A DNA stretch of 64,000 nucleotides from Hysterangium stoloniferum (GCA_015178975.1 WHVD01000155.1:1-64000); one strand, 5' to 3'; shown: positions 19,991 to 30,860, numbered from the stretch's first letter. Numbers and translations are program-made. The notes: generated from the letters alone by a model not told the origin.

Positions 19991-21300
19991 TAGTCGAATA
20001 ATCCTTTAATATTAGATTGAATCAAATGAATTTTACGCTACTACTCGAAATGACATAATTCAAACATGACAATTGGTAGAATGAACTCCAGTCAACTGAA
20101 ATTGGAGCAGCAGGGGGGAGTAAAATAAATTATCGTGGCGTGTAGTATGACGTTGACGACTGAAACATTGAGACAGAAGACAAACGAAAAAATCTCGGGG
20201 AATGACTGCTCCACGCGGCGGGTCGTGGGTATTCTTCAGCTCTTTGTTGATATGTGATTCCCTCTGACATGACCACGAGCTACTTTTCTCTTAACCAAAG
20301 TGAAAGCTCACGACATGTGTAGAAATGTCGGTGTCTTTATCATGGTGTTGTCCATTGGTTTGTTCCCGGCTTCCTGTTCTCCCAAACAAAGGACACGACA
20401 AGAATGTTAGGACTTGAGACGCCCTGGTGGTATTCGATTGACACTGTTACTGCTAGCATATGCGATGTCATTTCAGCGACGGGTAGTCCTCGGAATCTAT
20501 GCAACCTCAATCTAGAGAACCTTGCAGCGATCATTACAAGTGACTATCTTCGCTCTTAAATTGTGTGAAATTATGTAGCTTCATACAACTCTCAAGTCCG
20601 CGTTCTGTTTCAAACGACTGTCATTTATAAATAGGATGTTAGTCTAGTCACGGGTGGTGCCCGCAAGTGTATTCAATGCAGATATGGCATCAACGTGTGC
20701 AACATGCAGAGCTCACCGCAAAGGTGAAAAGTGACTGTATGCCCTCTTATATTTTCTTGACTTTTGGCAGCTGTACTGTCAAGTTTTCAATGGAAGAGTA
20801 TTAGTTTAAGGAACTCCCCCAACACATTGACTCGCACAGTGTGAAGGCCCTCGGTTTTAAGATCATGGATATTGTTGATTGAACACTGGCGAAGATATGG
20901 TGAGCCTGAACGAGACATGCAGCAAAGTGGCGAGGGGGGAGGACTTTTCAGACGTTCAGTAATATCTTATTTAAAACATATCTTGTTCATGATTCGAATG
21001 TTAGTCTAGGTACGGCTGGTGGCCCCAAATGTATTCAACACATGGATGGGTACAACTGCAGAGCTCGCGGCGATAATACAAAACGGCTATATGCGTTCTT
21101 ACATTGGCCCAAATCATATAGCTTTATAAGATCTACAACCCCGGATGCAAAGTGACTTGAATAAAGGGCGAGGCTATTTGGCTCCTCCTGGTTTAATTGA
21201 TATGTGTCGGCATTATCGGGGAGAAATGATTAGCAAGTGTGTCCATTCGTTGGTGCAAAACCTTTCAGGGGAACCATGTTTGCCAACATTGATATGGAGT
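19990..21300. repeat. S segment, copy 1
   Basis: This 1.1-1.3-kb segment recurs between Y' and Y at 29.1, 32.2, 40.1, 58.2 and 62.0 kb, and inverted at 49.1 kb. Conserved blocks include GACGGGTAGTCCTCGGAAT, GCGTTCTGTTTCAAACGA and TATAAATAGGATG. Short conserved open stretches exist on both strands (plus: SICDVISATGSPRN, HSVKALGFKIMDIVD), so the coding strand cannot be decided by eye. Stops interrupt them here. Confidence 0.65.
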
Positions 21301-21301
21301 T

Positions 21302-22376
21302 CTAATTATACCCTACCAACACACGAGTGGAAGGAGTGGCAACCACGCAAAGGAAAGAACGTGCGGGGAAATCTAAACGTTCAAGCCTGTAACTGATGGA
21401 TTGGACATTGCTCGAACCTCGCATTGCGTCACAATGTCGAAGGAGACAAACAAGAATGGCGATGCAATCGAGGCTACGCACTGTGGTACACGCGGATTCG
21501 GACTCGGAAGATCCAGCTATCAGCTTCAGAGTCAACTTGATTATTCCTTCGCCAGACAACAGGAGATCCCAATCTGGAATTGGGTGCGTCAGAATCAGAC
21601 TGGTAAGAAAGGTTCATAGGCGGATGTAAGCAAGAGGGTGCTGGAAGGCAAAATATAGTGAACGTACCTTACGATGGACCCAATGAGCGAGGAAACCACG
21701 TTCAGCTCATTGATGTGATCGGTGAGAAGCGTGCTGTCGTTGAAGAAGGTTTGCAAGGAGTCAATACTCCAATACAGTGAGTTGGACGTGTCCCTATCAA
21801 GATGAAGTGTCAATGACGCTATATGCATGTTTATGTCGTCCAATAAAACCCTCAATACAGCTCCAGCGATATCTCGAAACCATGCATCTTGGTGGATGCA
21901 ACACACGAGAAGCCGTGCAGGATAGTGATAAAAAGGAAATGGTCGCCGGTGATTTTGTCTGTGATGGTTTTGGTGGGAAGGATGAAATGGTGTGATGGCA
22001 CGACGCACCGTTGCAACCAAAATTCAATGCAACCTCTGATCGCCGTGAGCTCCTTTACAGATAGTGGACATATGTCGCAGATCGCTTTCACGATAAAATT
22101 AAGGCCGAAAAGGGGTAAGCGCCGATCAAATTCTGAGACATAATGAGATTCTGATAGATAACGGGCGATGTGTATGATAAATGTTGATGCAACCTCATCA
22201 AAGTTGGTGTGCAGCGGTGACTTGACTAAAACGTTGTATAGTGATGACGTAATCGCAGTTGACGTGATGGCAGGTGACGCGTCTCTATCTAACCGGTGAA
22301 CGCCGGGGCAGTAAGAGAAGGCCCAAGCCAAAAATGTCATAAGCTCGGTAGTGTGACCTTTGCCACTCCACCGCAT
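21302..22376 (-). pseudogene. Family Y module Y3
   Basis: Overlapping minus-strand frames read, in order, SSLYNVLVKSPLHTNFDEV, LSVKELTAIRGCIEFWLQR, CCIHQDAWFRDIAGAVLRV, LQTFFNDSTLLTDHIN and LKLIAGSSESESACTTVRS. The module looks alpha-helical and ARM/HEAT-like in spacing, but I cannot assign it to a family. The frame switches near 21,900, where the copy at 41.7-42.2 kb stays open, so this one is broken. It lies 125 bp downstream of intact X3. Confidence 0.6.
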
Positions 22377-22500
22377 ATGTGAAAATATCGGGAAACTATT
22401 TAAAATTTTTCTCGCTCTTCTCCGAATTTGAGGCGGGTATATACATGGGTCTACGACTCAGATATGAGTACTTCCAGTGTATTCAATGATTGAGGTATCC

Positions 22501-23201
22501 CTACCTCGCTAAATCAGCACTATCTTGAACTAGTCTTCCCAGTCTTGGCAGCGTAAGATGCTTGTGTAAAAACTTGCCAAAGGCACCATCGTCTCGTAAC
22601 AAACGGGTGATTTCCCGGTATATTGTCAGCTTTGCGATCAGCGAAGCTGTCTTAGCACTGTGAAGGACCTTCATCCCAACCCTTTCCAAACCGACTCCAC
22701 AGTAATACCTGGGGCCAATGTCAATACTTGACATTGTCCCCTGACTCCACGAGATCATTCCCCAGTCATCGGCATGACTGCAGTAGGGGCTGAGGTTGGA
22801 TGTCGTGTTGGTGGATATCTTAACAACATTCGGTGGGTCATGGTAGCCCGTTTCTCCTTGACACTGAATACGCAGCATGTGACACATATCACATGGAAAT
22901 AGCATTATACTTTACTCACCCACTCGTCAACCCAAATCTCTATATGGTTTGCAGACAGCTGTATGTGTTGCCTACCATCGGGGGCCCGATAACATAAATC
23001 ATGGCCGGGTTCGTTACAGCCCCATCGTTCTCGAAGCTTCTCCCTCAATATTTCTCTCAACCCTCTAACGATCTCGTCCCGTTTCTCTGGACTCAATGCA
23101 CCAGGGGAAACTAAGGGTGGGAGTTCCTCAATGTCTTCAAGGTCGATCTCGGCCGTTGCCAAACCGTGATTCCCCTGAGTCGTCTCGTTGGAAGTAGACA
23201 T
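22501..23201 (-). CDS. Family X gene X3, two exons, 214 aa, intact
   Basis: Exon 1 (22,920-23,201, 94 codons) and exon 2 (22,501-22,863, 120 codons plus TAG) flank a 56-nt intron (22,864-22,919) with GTGAGT donor and TTCAG acceptor, phase 0. Exon 1 reads MSTSNETTQG, EELPPLVSPGALSP, an acidic/basic helix, NEPGHDLCYRAP and SANHIEIWVDEW; exon 2 reads CQGETGYHDPPNVVKIS, SIDIGPRYYCGVGLERVG and LPRLGRLVQDSADLAR. No signal peptide or membrane segment is apparent. Three Cys are spread through it without a clear zinc pattern. I do not recognise the family. It is the only copy here with start, splice sites, frame and stop all intact, so it may be expressed. Confidence 0.72.
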
Positions 23202-23242
23202 TGGTGGGTAGCAGTCTCACCTACACTAGAAGGGGGTCCCTT

Positions 23243-23251
23243 GCTTTTATG
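23243..23251 (-). promoter_or_regulatory. TATA-like box upstream of X3
   Basis: CATAAAAGC on the minus strand lies about 42 nt before the X3 ATG. The corresponding motif is ATAAAGG in X5 (near 35,005) and degenerate (CATAACAGC) in X7. The spacing implies a very short 5' leader. Confidence 0.45.
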
Positions 23252-23589
23252 CCGCCACCAGTCGGAGAGTTAATTCACAGCGTTATGGCCGTACTTACAC
23301 GGGATACACAGCATTCCATTCTTGCCTTCGTCCACAAGGGTCCCTCACCTTCCTTGAACCTTATAGGCTCCACTGTAATGAGGTGACTACTTCTTATGCC
23401 TTCCACTGAAGGCTCACACAGCATATAACAAAGGTTCAGTCGATTGTCACCTCATAGTATAGCATTGCTCAGGGTCAGAGTTGAAAGCAAAACGGCTTTT
23501 CTGATATCGAGAAGTCACATTGCCATGTACCACATAAATGTCCAGAGCGATGCCCAATGGTTGCTTCCTTCAAGTTGGCGCTGCCAGCC
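23252..23589. other. X3 upstream spacer
   Basis: No gene is supported. It matches 36,960-37,330 and, inverted, 52,800-53,150 closely (shared GGAGAGTTAATTC, CTGAAGGCTCACACAG). Part of it may be the end of a Z exon. Confidence 0.5.
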
Positions 23590-24175
23590 TCAGGCTTTGT
23601 CCAGAGAGATTGCAAACTTCCTGTTTTTAATTTTGCAAACTTTCACCGAAGAGAAACCCAGGGCCAGTGATGACCTTGTCGCATTAATGATAAGGAACGT
23701 AATTGCTTCAATCGCCCTCGCCATATCCTTGATTGTAACGAATCCATCCGGGTGTGTATTAACACATTCTAAATATAATCTCATCTCAGGTGACACTGAC
23801 GGCTAGCCTTATTATTGTCTGTCTGTCTGAGTGAAATGTTTCGCCCCAGGCTCACATGATTGATGTGTGGACATTACGCTTCAAAGCGACGATGACAAGG
23901 TAGATCAAACATTGTGACCCACTCGTAGTTTCACCCATTGCAGGCAGAGCTCTTCCGGTATGTAAAGATTCATCACTTTGGCTATGCTAATACATTCCCC
24001 TTTTATACCATCTTTCTGTCCCCTTCGGTGCTGCCAATTGCACTGTACCCTGTGAGCTCCCCATTGGTCGCTGTAACAATCCCTCTTCGTTCCCACACGA
24101 TGGCCATTCATCGCAGCCCTGGGTTTGTCACCACAATTGATCCTTCATTTTCTTGTTTTGGCTAATTTGTAAGCC
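23590..24175 (-). pseudogene. Family Z module Z3
   Basis: The minus strand contains RLYLECVNTHPDGFVTIKD followed by FLIINATRSSLALGFSSVK, and further upstream MNGHRVGTKRDCYSDQ and VMNLYIPEELCLQWVK. These blocks recur in the same order in Z6 (37.3-37.9 kb) and the inverted copy (52.2-52.8 kb). Stops separate them, so either several short introns or decay is present. The function is unknown. Confidence 0.5.
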
Positions 24176-24199
24176 AAGGAATGGACAAGGTACCCTGAG

Positions 24200-24530
24200 T
24201 CGTAACATACTTCCGAGCTGATAATCGGCTATTGTCGTCAAAAAATTGGCGGCATATATGTGACACTTCCCACGAAAATGCATCGTAATGTCCTGGTGCT
24301 CCGATAATCTCAAGTGCAGCGGATAACAACAAAATGTTTTCTTGGGAACACCATTTGGATCACTCTTGGCGACAATTGTACTTCGGTATGCTGGTACCGG
24401 ACCGAAAACAACAGCAATTCCTTTCAAAGACAGTGACAATGGTCGAACCCGGTCTCAGACTGGTTCAGAAACAGTCCAAGAATATTTGCTGAGACGTATA
24501 TATATAGTCTTACAATATATTTAATTATTA
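24200..24530 (-). pseudogene. Family P module P3
   Basis: Minus-strand reading KGIAVVFGPVPAYRSTIVA then KSDPNGVPKKTFCCY matches the P consensus. It sits between Y'' and Z3. Confidence 0.5.
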
Positions 24531-25200
24531 GTCACAAAAACACAAAGTCCTACAAAGCCAAAGGTATAATTGACACAATTCTCATCAGCAATGAATTCCA
24601 GAGTTGCAATGAGCATAAGAAGTGATTGAATGAGCTTTCAACCCGACTCAAATGATGTAAGTTTATGTAACTATTAATGCCGCCAAAGCGAGCTGAAAAA
24701 AAAAGGGAACAGGAAAGATATTATCCTCTTCCTTGCTTGCTTTCAATATACCAGGTGTGGCCACCGTGTAAAGGAAGGAACGAGGGGTAGAAACTAAATT
24801 CCCAAAACATTCAAGGTTGAACCGGTTCGTTGAGCTGCGCATTGTCCCTTAATGTGGAAGGACATAAACAAGAATGGTGAGGGGAGAGAGCCTGAGAGCT
24901 GTGGTACATGCAGATTCCAGGTCAGACGATCCAGTTATTAGTTCAGTATAACCGCAATTATTCCGTTGAGAGCCAACACCCATGGTCAACATGGTCTCCG
25001 AATGATTTGCGTCGGAAATGGACTGGGGAGGAATTCTCATGCACAAATGAAAGACAATATTGGAAGAGAGAATATGGTGAACATAGTATATTACGGACTC
25101 CACAAGCAAGGAAACCACCCAAGTTGATGTGAATGGAGAGCAGCACCGTGTTATCATTGAAGAAGGTTAACAAGGCGAAATAGTTCCACGACAGTGATTG
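24530..25200 (-). pseudogene. Family Y'' module, copy 1
   Basis: The minus strand reads LTFFNDNTVLLSIHINL and TELITGSSDLESACTTA, aligning with Y (LQTFFDDSTLLTDHIN, LIAGSSEPESACTTV). It is a C-terminal Y-type piece. The part at 24,530-24,850 matches 38,290-38,590, where a longer open frame (SCINLHHLSRIESSYNHF) survives. Confidence 0.5.
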
Positions 25201-25790
25201 CTATGTCAAAAATGAATATGACCCCCCAAGGATGTCATATTTATGTTTATTCCATCCACCACGATATTGAATGGGTTAAAGGCCCTTGTTTATTGCGATG
25301 TTTTGGGCTATAAGATTGCTGACCTTGGAGATTGAACATGGATTTTGAAGAGAAGATTCGCGTGAACAAGAGAAATGTTGTCATGGATCAGTGATTATTC
25401 CTACTGTTCTTTGTTATTCTTCAATGGCTTCCTTCGTGTGAGCCTAGGTAAGTGACGTGGGAACTGAGGTGGCGGGGCTTCCTTGAGATTTGGTAGCGGT
25501 ATTCCATACGATGGGATGGCCATTAATGAATTGTTAATGAATTGGATGTGGTTCTAGCCACGACTAGCACTTAATATATTCAATATATGTGTGAGAAAGA
25601 GCTGTAGAGGATGCTGGGAGTAAAAAAGTGGCTGTATGCGCTCTTAAATTTACTATGTGGCTTAAAAATACAGTTACAAAGCGAGTTAGGGAAAGATCAA
25701 TAGGACTATGATCCTGCCGGTCTGGTTGAAATGTGAAGAGAGAGGGTTGAGGTGCGGTGAAGATGCATCAAGAGGCATTGACAGTGAGCA
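25200..25790. other. Spacer between Y'' and Y'
   Basis: No gene is seen. The interval matches 38,890-39,540 and, inverted, 50,330-51,160. An AT-rich stretch with TTAATATATTCAATATAT lies near 25,570. Confidence 0.45.
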
Positions 25791-26240
25791 CTAGACCTTC
25801 ATAGTCGATTATGGATGCTTTATTGGTTGAGCCATGGATAACGTCTCAATGTACAAGGAGAGAAACAATAATCGCGATGGTATTGAAGCTGCGCACCATG
25901 GGACGCGCGAGACCGGATCAGAGTAACCCCGATTATTTCTTCGGCACATAATGCAGCAACTCTGTTCGATGTGATGAGACGATGGCAAGGTATATTGAGG
26001 ATTTTGAAGTACTGTGAGTCCTCGCCAATGTTAAAGCTGACATCTGGCGGTTTCTCCTTGGCTAGCATGATTGCGGTGACCAACTCACCAGTATTATTTT
26101 TGATAACACGGCCTGGAACCCTCATAGTTATGTTCTGCGGTTTTTGTTTTCAGAAAATGGAGACGTAAGTCGAATTCGTCAATGCTACCGACACATCAGT
26201 GAAAGTTGTGGCGAGTATGCATAGGAAGGAACAGGTGACG
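25790..26240 (-). pseudogene. Family Y' module, copy 2
   Basis: The open frame 25,820-26,125 reads MRVPGRVIKNNTGELVTAI and PDVSFNIGEDSQYFKILNI, then VAALCAEEIIGVTLI before frame loss. The longer relative at 39,562-40,011 continues into the LIAGSSD block shared with Y. Confidence 0.5.
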
Positions 26241-26460
26241 ACAATTAACATTCAAGAGTCCGACGTATCTTGTAGAAGAGTTCCTTAATATTAGATTGAA
26301 TCAAATGATTGTTTCGTTACTCCTCTAACTGAAATAATTCAAACATGACAATTGGAATGAAATCCAGTCAGCCGAACGCACTCAATTGCGGTGCTTACCA
26401 AAATTCTGAGAGCCATAGTGTAATCGCTCAACGAGATTGGAGTAGGGAACGTTTAAAAGT
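26240..26460. repeat. S segment, truncated start (copy 2)
   Basis: The first 150 bp of S (AATATTAGATTGAATCAAATG, ATTCAAACATGACAATTGG) are present, then similarity stops near 26,385 where other sequence leads into Q. This is a deletion or recombination point. Confidence 0.6.
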
Positions 26461-26800
26461 GTCCCTGATGACTCTGCTCCACAAAAGGTCAAGTGCCTAG
26501 TTACACGCCTTGATATAGTTATAGACAATGCAAGATTTGAATGACTCACTCCAGAAATTTATTGAATCATCTCCACCTCGTTTGTGGTATGACGTATCGA
26601 TAAAATCCTTTAATAACCGGTCCGAAGAATCAAGGGATGATTCGGACAATAGGGTCGGCGACACGGGATGAAGCTCGGGAGAAATGTATGCTATTTGGCT
26701 CGCCAATCGGGACGTTGCGCGCGAATGATGAGAGGATGCACCTAATTCCAATTAACGACTTCTCAGTTGTATCTCAAGGGGAGGTATGAAGGAAACCGGC
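26461..26800 (-). pseudogene. Unrecognised gene Q, 3' exon fragment
   Basis: The minus strand has a GTGAGT-type end, a 57-nt intron ending GGAATTAG, and an exon reading ASSHHSRATSRLASQ, ISPELHPVSPTLLSES and KDFIDTSYHKRGGDDSINF to a stop at 26,497. A GTGAGT inside NFWSES could be another donor. It shares 26,680-26,792 with 14,758-14,868. Together the two loci give the order of Q exons, but neither is complete. Confidence 0.55.
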
Positions 26801-27458
26801 TTTTTTCTTATTTGAGAAGTGGCATTACATTGAATAATATAAATGCAGTCCAGAGCTATGCTAATCCGCTGCTGCTTTCAAGTTGTCGTTGTTAACCTGA
26901 AAGTTTTTCTTGTGAGAGGGCGGGCTGCCTGTTTAATTTTATCACAACCTTCAACGAGGAGAAACCCAAGGCAAGTGATGGTCTAGTCGGGTTGATGGCA
27001 AGCAACGTCGTTTCATCCTTCACGCTTGACATATAAATCGGATTGAACTTTGTGCAACGTCTGAGAAAAAGAAAAATAGTGACATAAGACCAGACCAAAG
27101 TTCTCATTGTGGATTTTATTGAGGTACATAAGGGTCTGACTTGGAAATATTTTGATTATGACGTGTCCATCCGAATTTCTATTGACAAATTGTATATATA
27201 ATCGTGTATCACATAATACTTACTTACAGCTAGTTTATCATTATGGCTGAATGGAATTGATTCTTTGATGCTACGATGACAACGCAGGCCAATGATTGTG
27301 ACCCACCTATCGCTTTGAACAATTGTAGGCAGAGTTCTTCCAATATGTGCTTACACGTGCCCGTTCTGCCATCGCACTGCCCCTTCATTGCTGCCCACTC
27401 CATTTTAAGTATCACAAAGATGGCCATAACAGTCCCTCTCTCTCCCACATGATGGACA
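26801..27458 (-). pseudogene. Family Z module Z4, first part
   Basis: The open frame 26,892-27,107 reads TLVWSYVTIFLFLRRCTKF and ETTLLAINPTRPSLALGF, the TLLTIN block of Z. The segment 26,830-27,440 is nearly the same as 35,290-35,890. It is continued at 27,731 after a solo LTR. Confidence 0.5.
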
Positions 27459-27725
27459 TATTAAAAATAGTATGAGTTGGCTTATTGTAATACACAATCT
27501 ACAAGTGGGTAATAGACTTGTAATAATAGTACTTGTTTGTCAATCAATGTGTCAGTTAGTGAATCACCTTTTGACATGATAGGTAGGATGCTAGTTTAGG
27601 TGTACACTGGGTCTGGCAGGCATTACCTCAGAAAACATGGTCCACAATTAGCATCCTCCTATGAAAAGTGAAGAAATGGGTGAACCACCCCTAGGAAAAG
27701 GGTGGTTTCATCACCAATTCCAACA
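27459..27725 (-). mobile_element. Solo LTR, 267 bp, with target duplication GGACA
   Basis: On the minus strand it starts TGTTGGAATTGG and ends CTATTTTTAATA. GGACA flanks both sides (27,454-27,458 and 27,726-27,730). The empty site (CCCACACGATGGGCATTCATC-like) is present at 18,067, 24,085 and 37,830. The same LTR family is at 35,935-36,076 and 43,205-43,464. No internal domain of the parent element is in the window. Confidence 0.85.
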
Positions 27726-27730
27726 GGACA

Positions 27731-28230
27731 TTTATCGGTCTCAGTTTGTCGCCCCAATCCATCCTTCATTTTCTGGTGTTTCATGATTGTTAGTCAAGGA
27801 AATAATGAAGTCTGTGGGGTCCATACAAACTTCCTAGCTCATCAATGGCTATTGTCGTCACCAAATGGGTAGAAGATACATACAGTGCATGTCAAGGTAA
27901 TGCATCATAATGTAATGACTCTGGGGATAATCTTCAGTGCAGCGGAATAACAACAAAAATATTTCTTTAGAATACAGTTGGGATCACTCTCGATGACAAT
28001 TAAACTTCAGTATCCTGGGGCCAGACCAAAAATGACAGGAATTCCCTTCAGACAGTGGCAATGGCCGCATCCGGTCTCAGATTGGTGTGTAAACATTCCT
28101 GACCAAGTCCTCTCCGGTCGGTTCAAAAACGGTCCAAGAATAATTATCCCTGGTGAGATGTACACATGTAGTCCTACAATATTTAGTCACAAACCACAAA
28201 TCCTACAACTTCAGAGGTATCATTGACCCA
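27731..28230 (-). pseudogene. Family P module P4
   Basis: This matches 36,060-36,500 closely and P2/P3 more distantly (shared GTGCAGCGGAATAACAAC, GACAGGAATTCCCTT). The minus-strand P block is present but interrupted. Confidence 0.45.
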
Positions 28231-28668
28231 GTTTTCATCACGGACTTAGCACAGAGCTCCAATTTGGATAAGAAGTGATTGTACGTGCTCTGAAATTGGC
28301 CCAAACAACAGAGGTTGATTCAACTTTTATTCACCCTCCAAGGCTAGTTAAAAATGGAACGATGAGATCTTCCTGTTAATTTGTTCCAAATCTGTCAGCA
28401 TTTTCTGAGGAGAAATTGTGTTGAGTTATGGAGCAGGACGTTTGCCAGGTCAAACAATGTCTTTCCAAGGCTGATATGGAGTTCGAAGAAGATGTTGCTG
28501 CTACACCAGTGAAACGTGTGGCCACCACAGAAAGAAAGGAAAGAGCGGTGGAAACTAAATTTTCAAGTCACTCAAGGCTGAACTGCTTGTTGATGGGCTG
28601 TGCATTGTGTCTTAATGTCTTAATCTGCAAGGAGATGAAAAAAAATTGGGACTGCATAGTATAGTATT
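28230..28668. other. Spacer/Y''-like remnant
   Basis: It has scattered similarity to 24,570-24,850 (GTGGCCACCACAGAAAGAAAGG, CTTAATGT...GGAGA) but no open frame I would defend. Confidence 0.35.
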
Positions 28669-29090
28669 TCTAGCATTCTTGAGCGTCAGAGTTGAAATCA
28701 AAATGGCTTTTCTGATATCGAGAAGTGACATTGCCTATGTATATTATAAATGCAGTCCAGAGCGATGCCGATCGGTTGCTGCCTTCAAGTTCACAGTGGT
28801 ACACGCGAGTCCACGGTGGAAAGATCCAGCTATCAGGGTCAGAGTGACCCTGATTATTTCTTCGCCGTATAATGTAGCAACTCTGTTCAATGTGACGAGT
28901 GCAAGGTATATTAAGGATTGTGAAGTACTGTGAGGCGTTGCCAATGTTCAAGCTGACATCTGGCAATGTCTCTTTGGCTAGCACCATTATGGCGACTAAC
29001 TCACCGGAATTACTTTTCATAAAACGGCCTGGGAGTATGCATAGGAAGGAACAGGTGACAACAACTCACATTCAAGAGGCCCACAGATCT
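28668..29090 (-). pseudogene. Family Y' module, copy 3 (chimeric)
   Basis: The right half (28,800-29,080) is Y' (SGELVAIMVLAKETLPDV, SLNIGNASQYFTILNIP). The left half (28,668-28,800) is the spacer/Z sequence seen at 23,460-23,590 and 37,200-37,330 (ATGGCTTTTCTGATATCGAG). The abrupt change at about 28,795 marks a recombination junction. Confidence 0.5.
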
Positions 29091-29930
29091 AGTTGACGAT
29101 TGCATTAATATTAGATTGAATCAAATGACTGTTTTGCTACTACTCGAAATGAAATAATTCAAACATGACAATTGGTAGAATGAACTCCAGTCGACTGGAC
29201 TGGAAGCAGTAGAGGAAATGTTGGGATAGCGAGTGAAATAAATTGTCGTGCCATGTAGTGTGACGCTAGCGACTGAAACATTGAAACACAACACAAACAA
29301 GACTTCTTGTGATTTGGCTTTTGCACGTGGCGGGGGGGTGTGGTTATTCTTCAGCTCTGATTGATAAGTTATTCCCCTTGACACAATGACAAACTACCTT
29401 TCTCTTATCCAAGGTGAATGCTCACGACAATGTGAGGTGTGGGTGTTTGATCATGGTGTTGTCCATTGGTTTCGCCTGGCTTCATGTTCTCCTGAACAGA
29501 TGATGACATGAAGGTAACGGTAGGACCGCCTTCTTTGAGATGTTCCTGGTGGTATTCAATTAACATTGCTACCGCGATGTGATTGCAGTGAAGGAAAGTC
29601 CTCGGGCTATATTCAACACCAGTCTAGAGAATCTCGCAGCGATCATTACAGGTGACTATAATTGTTTTAAATTGTGATAAATTATGTAGCTTCATACAAC
29701 CCTCAAATCCGCGTTCTGTTTGAAATGATTGTCATTTATAAATAGGATGCCAATCTAGCCGCGAGTGGTGCCCGCAAGTGTACTCAACTCATGTATGGCA
29801 TCAACGCGGACAAGCTGCAGAGCTCGGGGCAATGGTGAAAAGTGACTGTATGCACTCTTATATTTGTTCGACATATGGCAGCTTGTTAGAACATGCCGTC
29901 AAACCTAAGCGCTCAAGCCTGTAGCTGGTG
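29090..29930. repeat. S segment, copy 3
   Basis: All conserved S blocks are present, including TATAAATAGGATG at 29,738. Similarity switches directly into Y4 at about 29,890, so the right end of S is missing. Confidence 0.6.
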
Positions 29931-29934
29931 GATT

Positions 29935-30336
29935 GAACATTGCTCGAGCCACACATTACATCAAAATGTCAAAGGAGAGACACAAGAATGGCGATGCAAT
30001 CGAGGCTACGCACTGTGGTACACGTGGATTCGGACTTGGAAGATCCAGCTATCAGGTTCAGAGTCAACTCAATGATACTTTCACCAGACGCCAAGAGGTG
30101 CCAACTCAGAATCGTATGCGTCAGAATCAGACTGGTAGGCAAGTTTCACAGGCGGATGTAAGACGGTGCTATGAGATAAAACATTATGAACGTACCTTAT
30201 GATGGACCCAATGAGTGAAGAAACAACGTTGATGTGATCAGTAAGAAGCATGCTGTCGTCGAAGAAGGTTTGCAAGGAGGAAATATTCCAATACAGTAAA
30301 CATGATGCCTCCAAATCAATATGTTGTGTCAATGAC
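29935..30336 (-). pseudogene. Family Y module Y4, C-terminal part
   Basis: Minus-strand pieces LQTFFDDSTLLTDHINVV and SSLIGSIIRYVHNVL belong to Y. The module is split from its N-terminal part by the tRNA-bearing insertion at 30,337-30,462. Confidence 0.55.
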
Positions 30337-30462
30337 TGTTAGATTGAGTAATGCTAGCAGTGCTTCCCAGGGTCAGGTGGTGTAATGGTTAACACCCCTG
30401 CTATATATGCAGAAGCCCTGGGTTCAATCCCCAGTCTGGCCATTCATTTTCTACACTTTTAA
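30337..30462 (+). mobile_element. 126-bp insertion carrying a tRNA-like gene, 7-bp target duplication
   Basis: CAATGAC occurs on both sides (30,330-30,336 and 30,463-30,469). The empty site GTGTCAATGACGCTATATG is intact at 21,810, 33,616, 41,812 and (one change) 63,748, which proves an insertion. The insert starts TGTTAGATTG, holds the tRNA-like gene and ends in CTACACTTTTAA. There is no poly(A) tail. It resembles a tRNA-derived SINE or a retroposed tRNA transcript with flanks. Confidence 0.85.
30371..30442 (+). tRNA. tRNA-like gene, anticodon position reads UAU, probably a pseudogene or SINE head
   Basis: The 72-nt sequence folds as a cloverleaf: acceptor GGTCAGG/TCTGGCC with two G-T pairs, D arm GTGT/ACAC, anticodon stem CCTGC/GCAGA with one mismatch, loop TATATAT, T arm CTGGG-TTCAATC-CCCAG, discriminator A. 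Box A (TGGTGTAATGG) and box B (GGTTCAATCCC) match RNA polymerase III promoters, and a T-run follows at 30,447. Position 33 is A instead of the near-universal U, so normal decoding as Ile-tRNA is doubtful. It may still be transcribed. Confidence 0.75.
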
Positions 30463-30860
30463 CAATGACGCTATATGTTGTCCAATAAAACCCTCAATAT
30501 AGCTCCAGCAACATCTCGAAACCATGCATCTTGGTGGATGCAACACACGAGAAGCCGTGTAGGATAGTCATAATGGAGAGATAGTTGCCGGTGACTTTGT
30601 CTGATCGCCGTGAGCTCCTCTACAGATAGTGGACGCACGTGGGAGATCGTTTCTACGATACACGGAAGGCCAAAAATGGGTGAGAGATCATGATAACCGG
30701 CTATTTGTATGATAAATGTTGGTGTGCAGCGGTAACTTGACTAAAGCGTTTTAAAGTCAGGACGTAATCGCAGGTGACGCGTCTCTATCTGACCAATGGA
30801 CTCCGGGACACCTTTTGGACGCCGAAGCCAAGGATCTCATACGCTGGGTAGTGTGACCTT
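30463..30860 (-). pseudogene. Family Y module Y4, N-terminal part
   Basis: It keeps the QDAWFRD region (ATCTCGAAACCATGCATC on the plus strand) and the GGTGTGCAGCGGTAACTTGAC start block, with internal deletions (for example near 30,600, where sequence present in Y3 is missing). Confidence 0.55.

Noticed and set aside
30371-30442. A functional isoleucine tRNA reading AUA
   Set aside because: Base 33 is A, the anticodon stem has a mismatch, and the gene is inside a recent 126-bp insertion. It is better described as tRNA-like.
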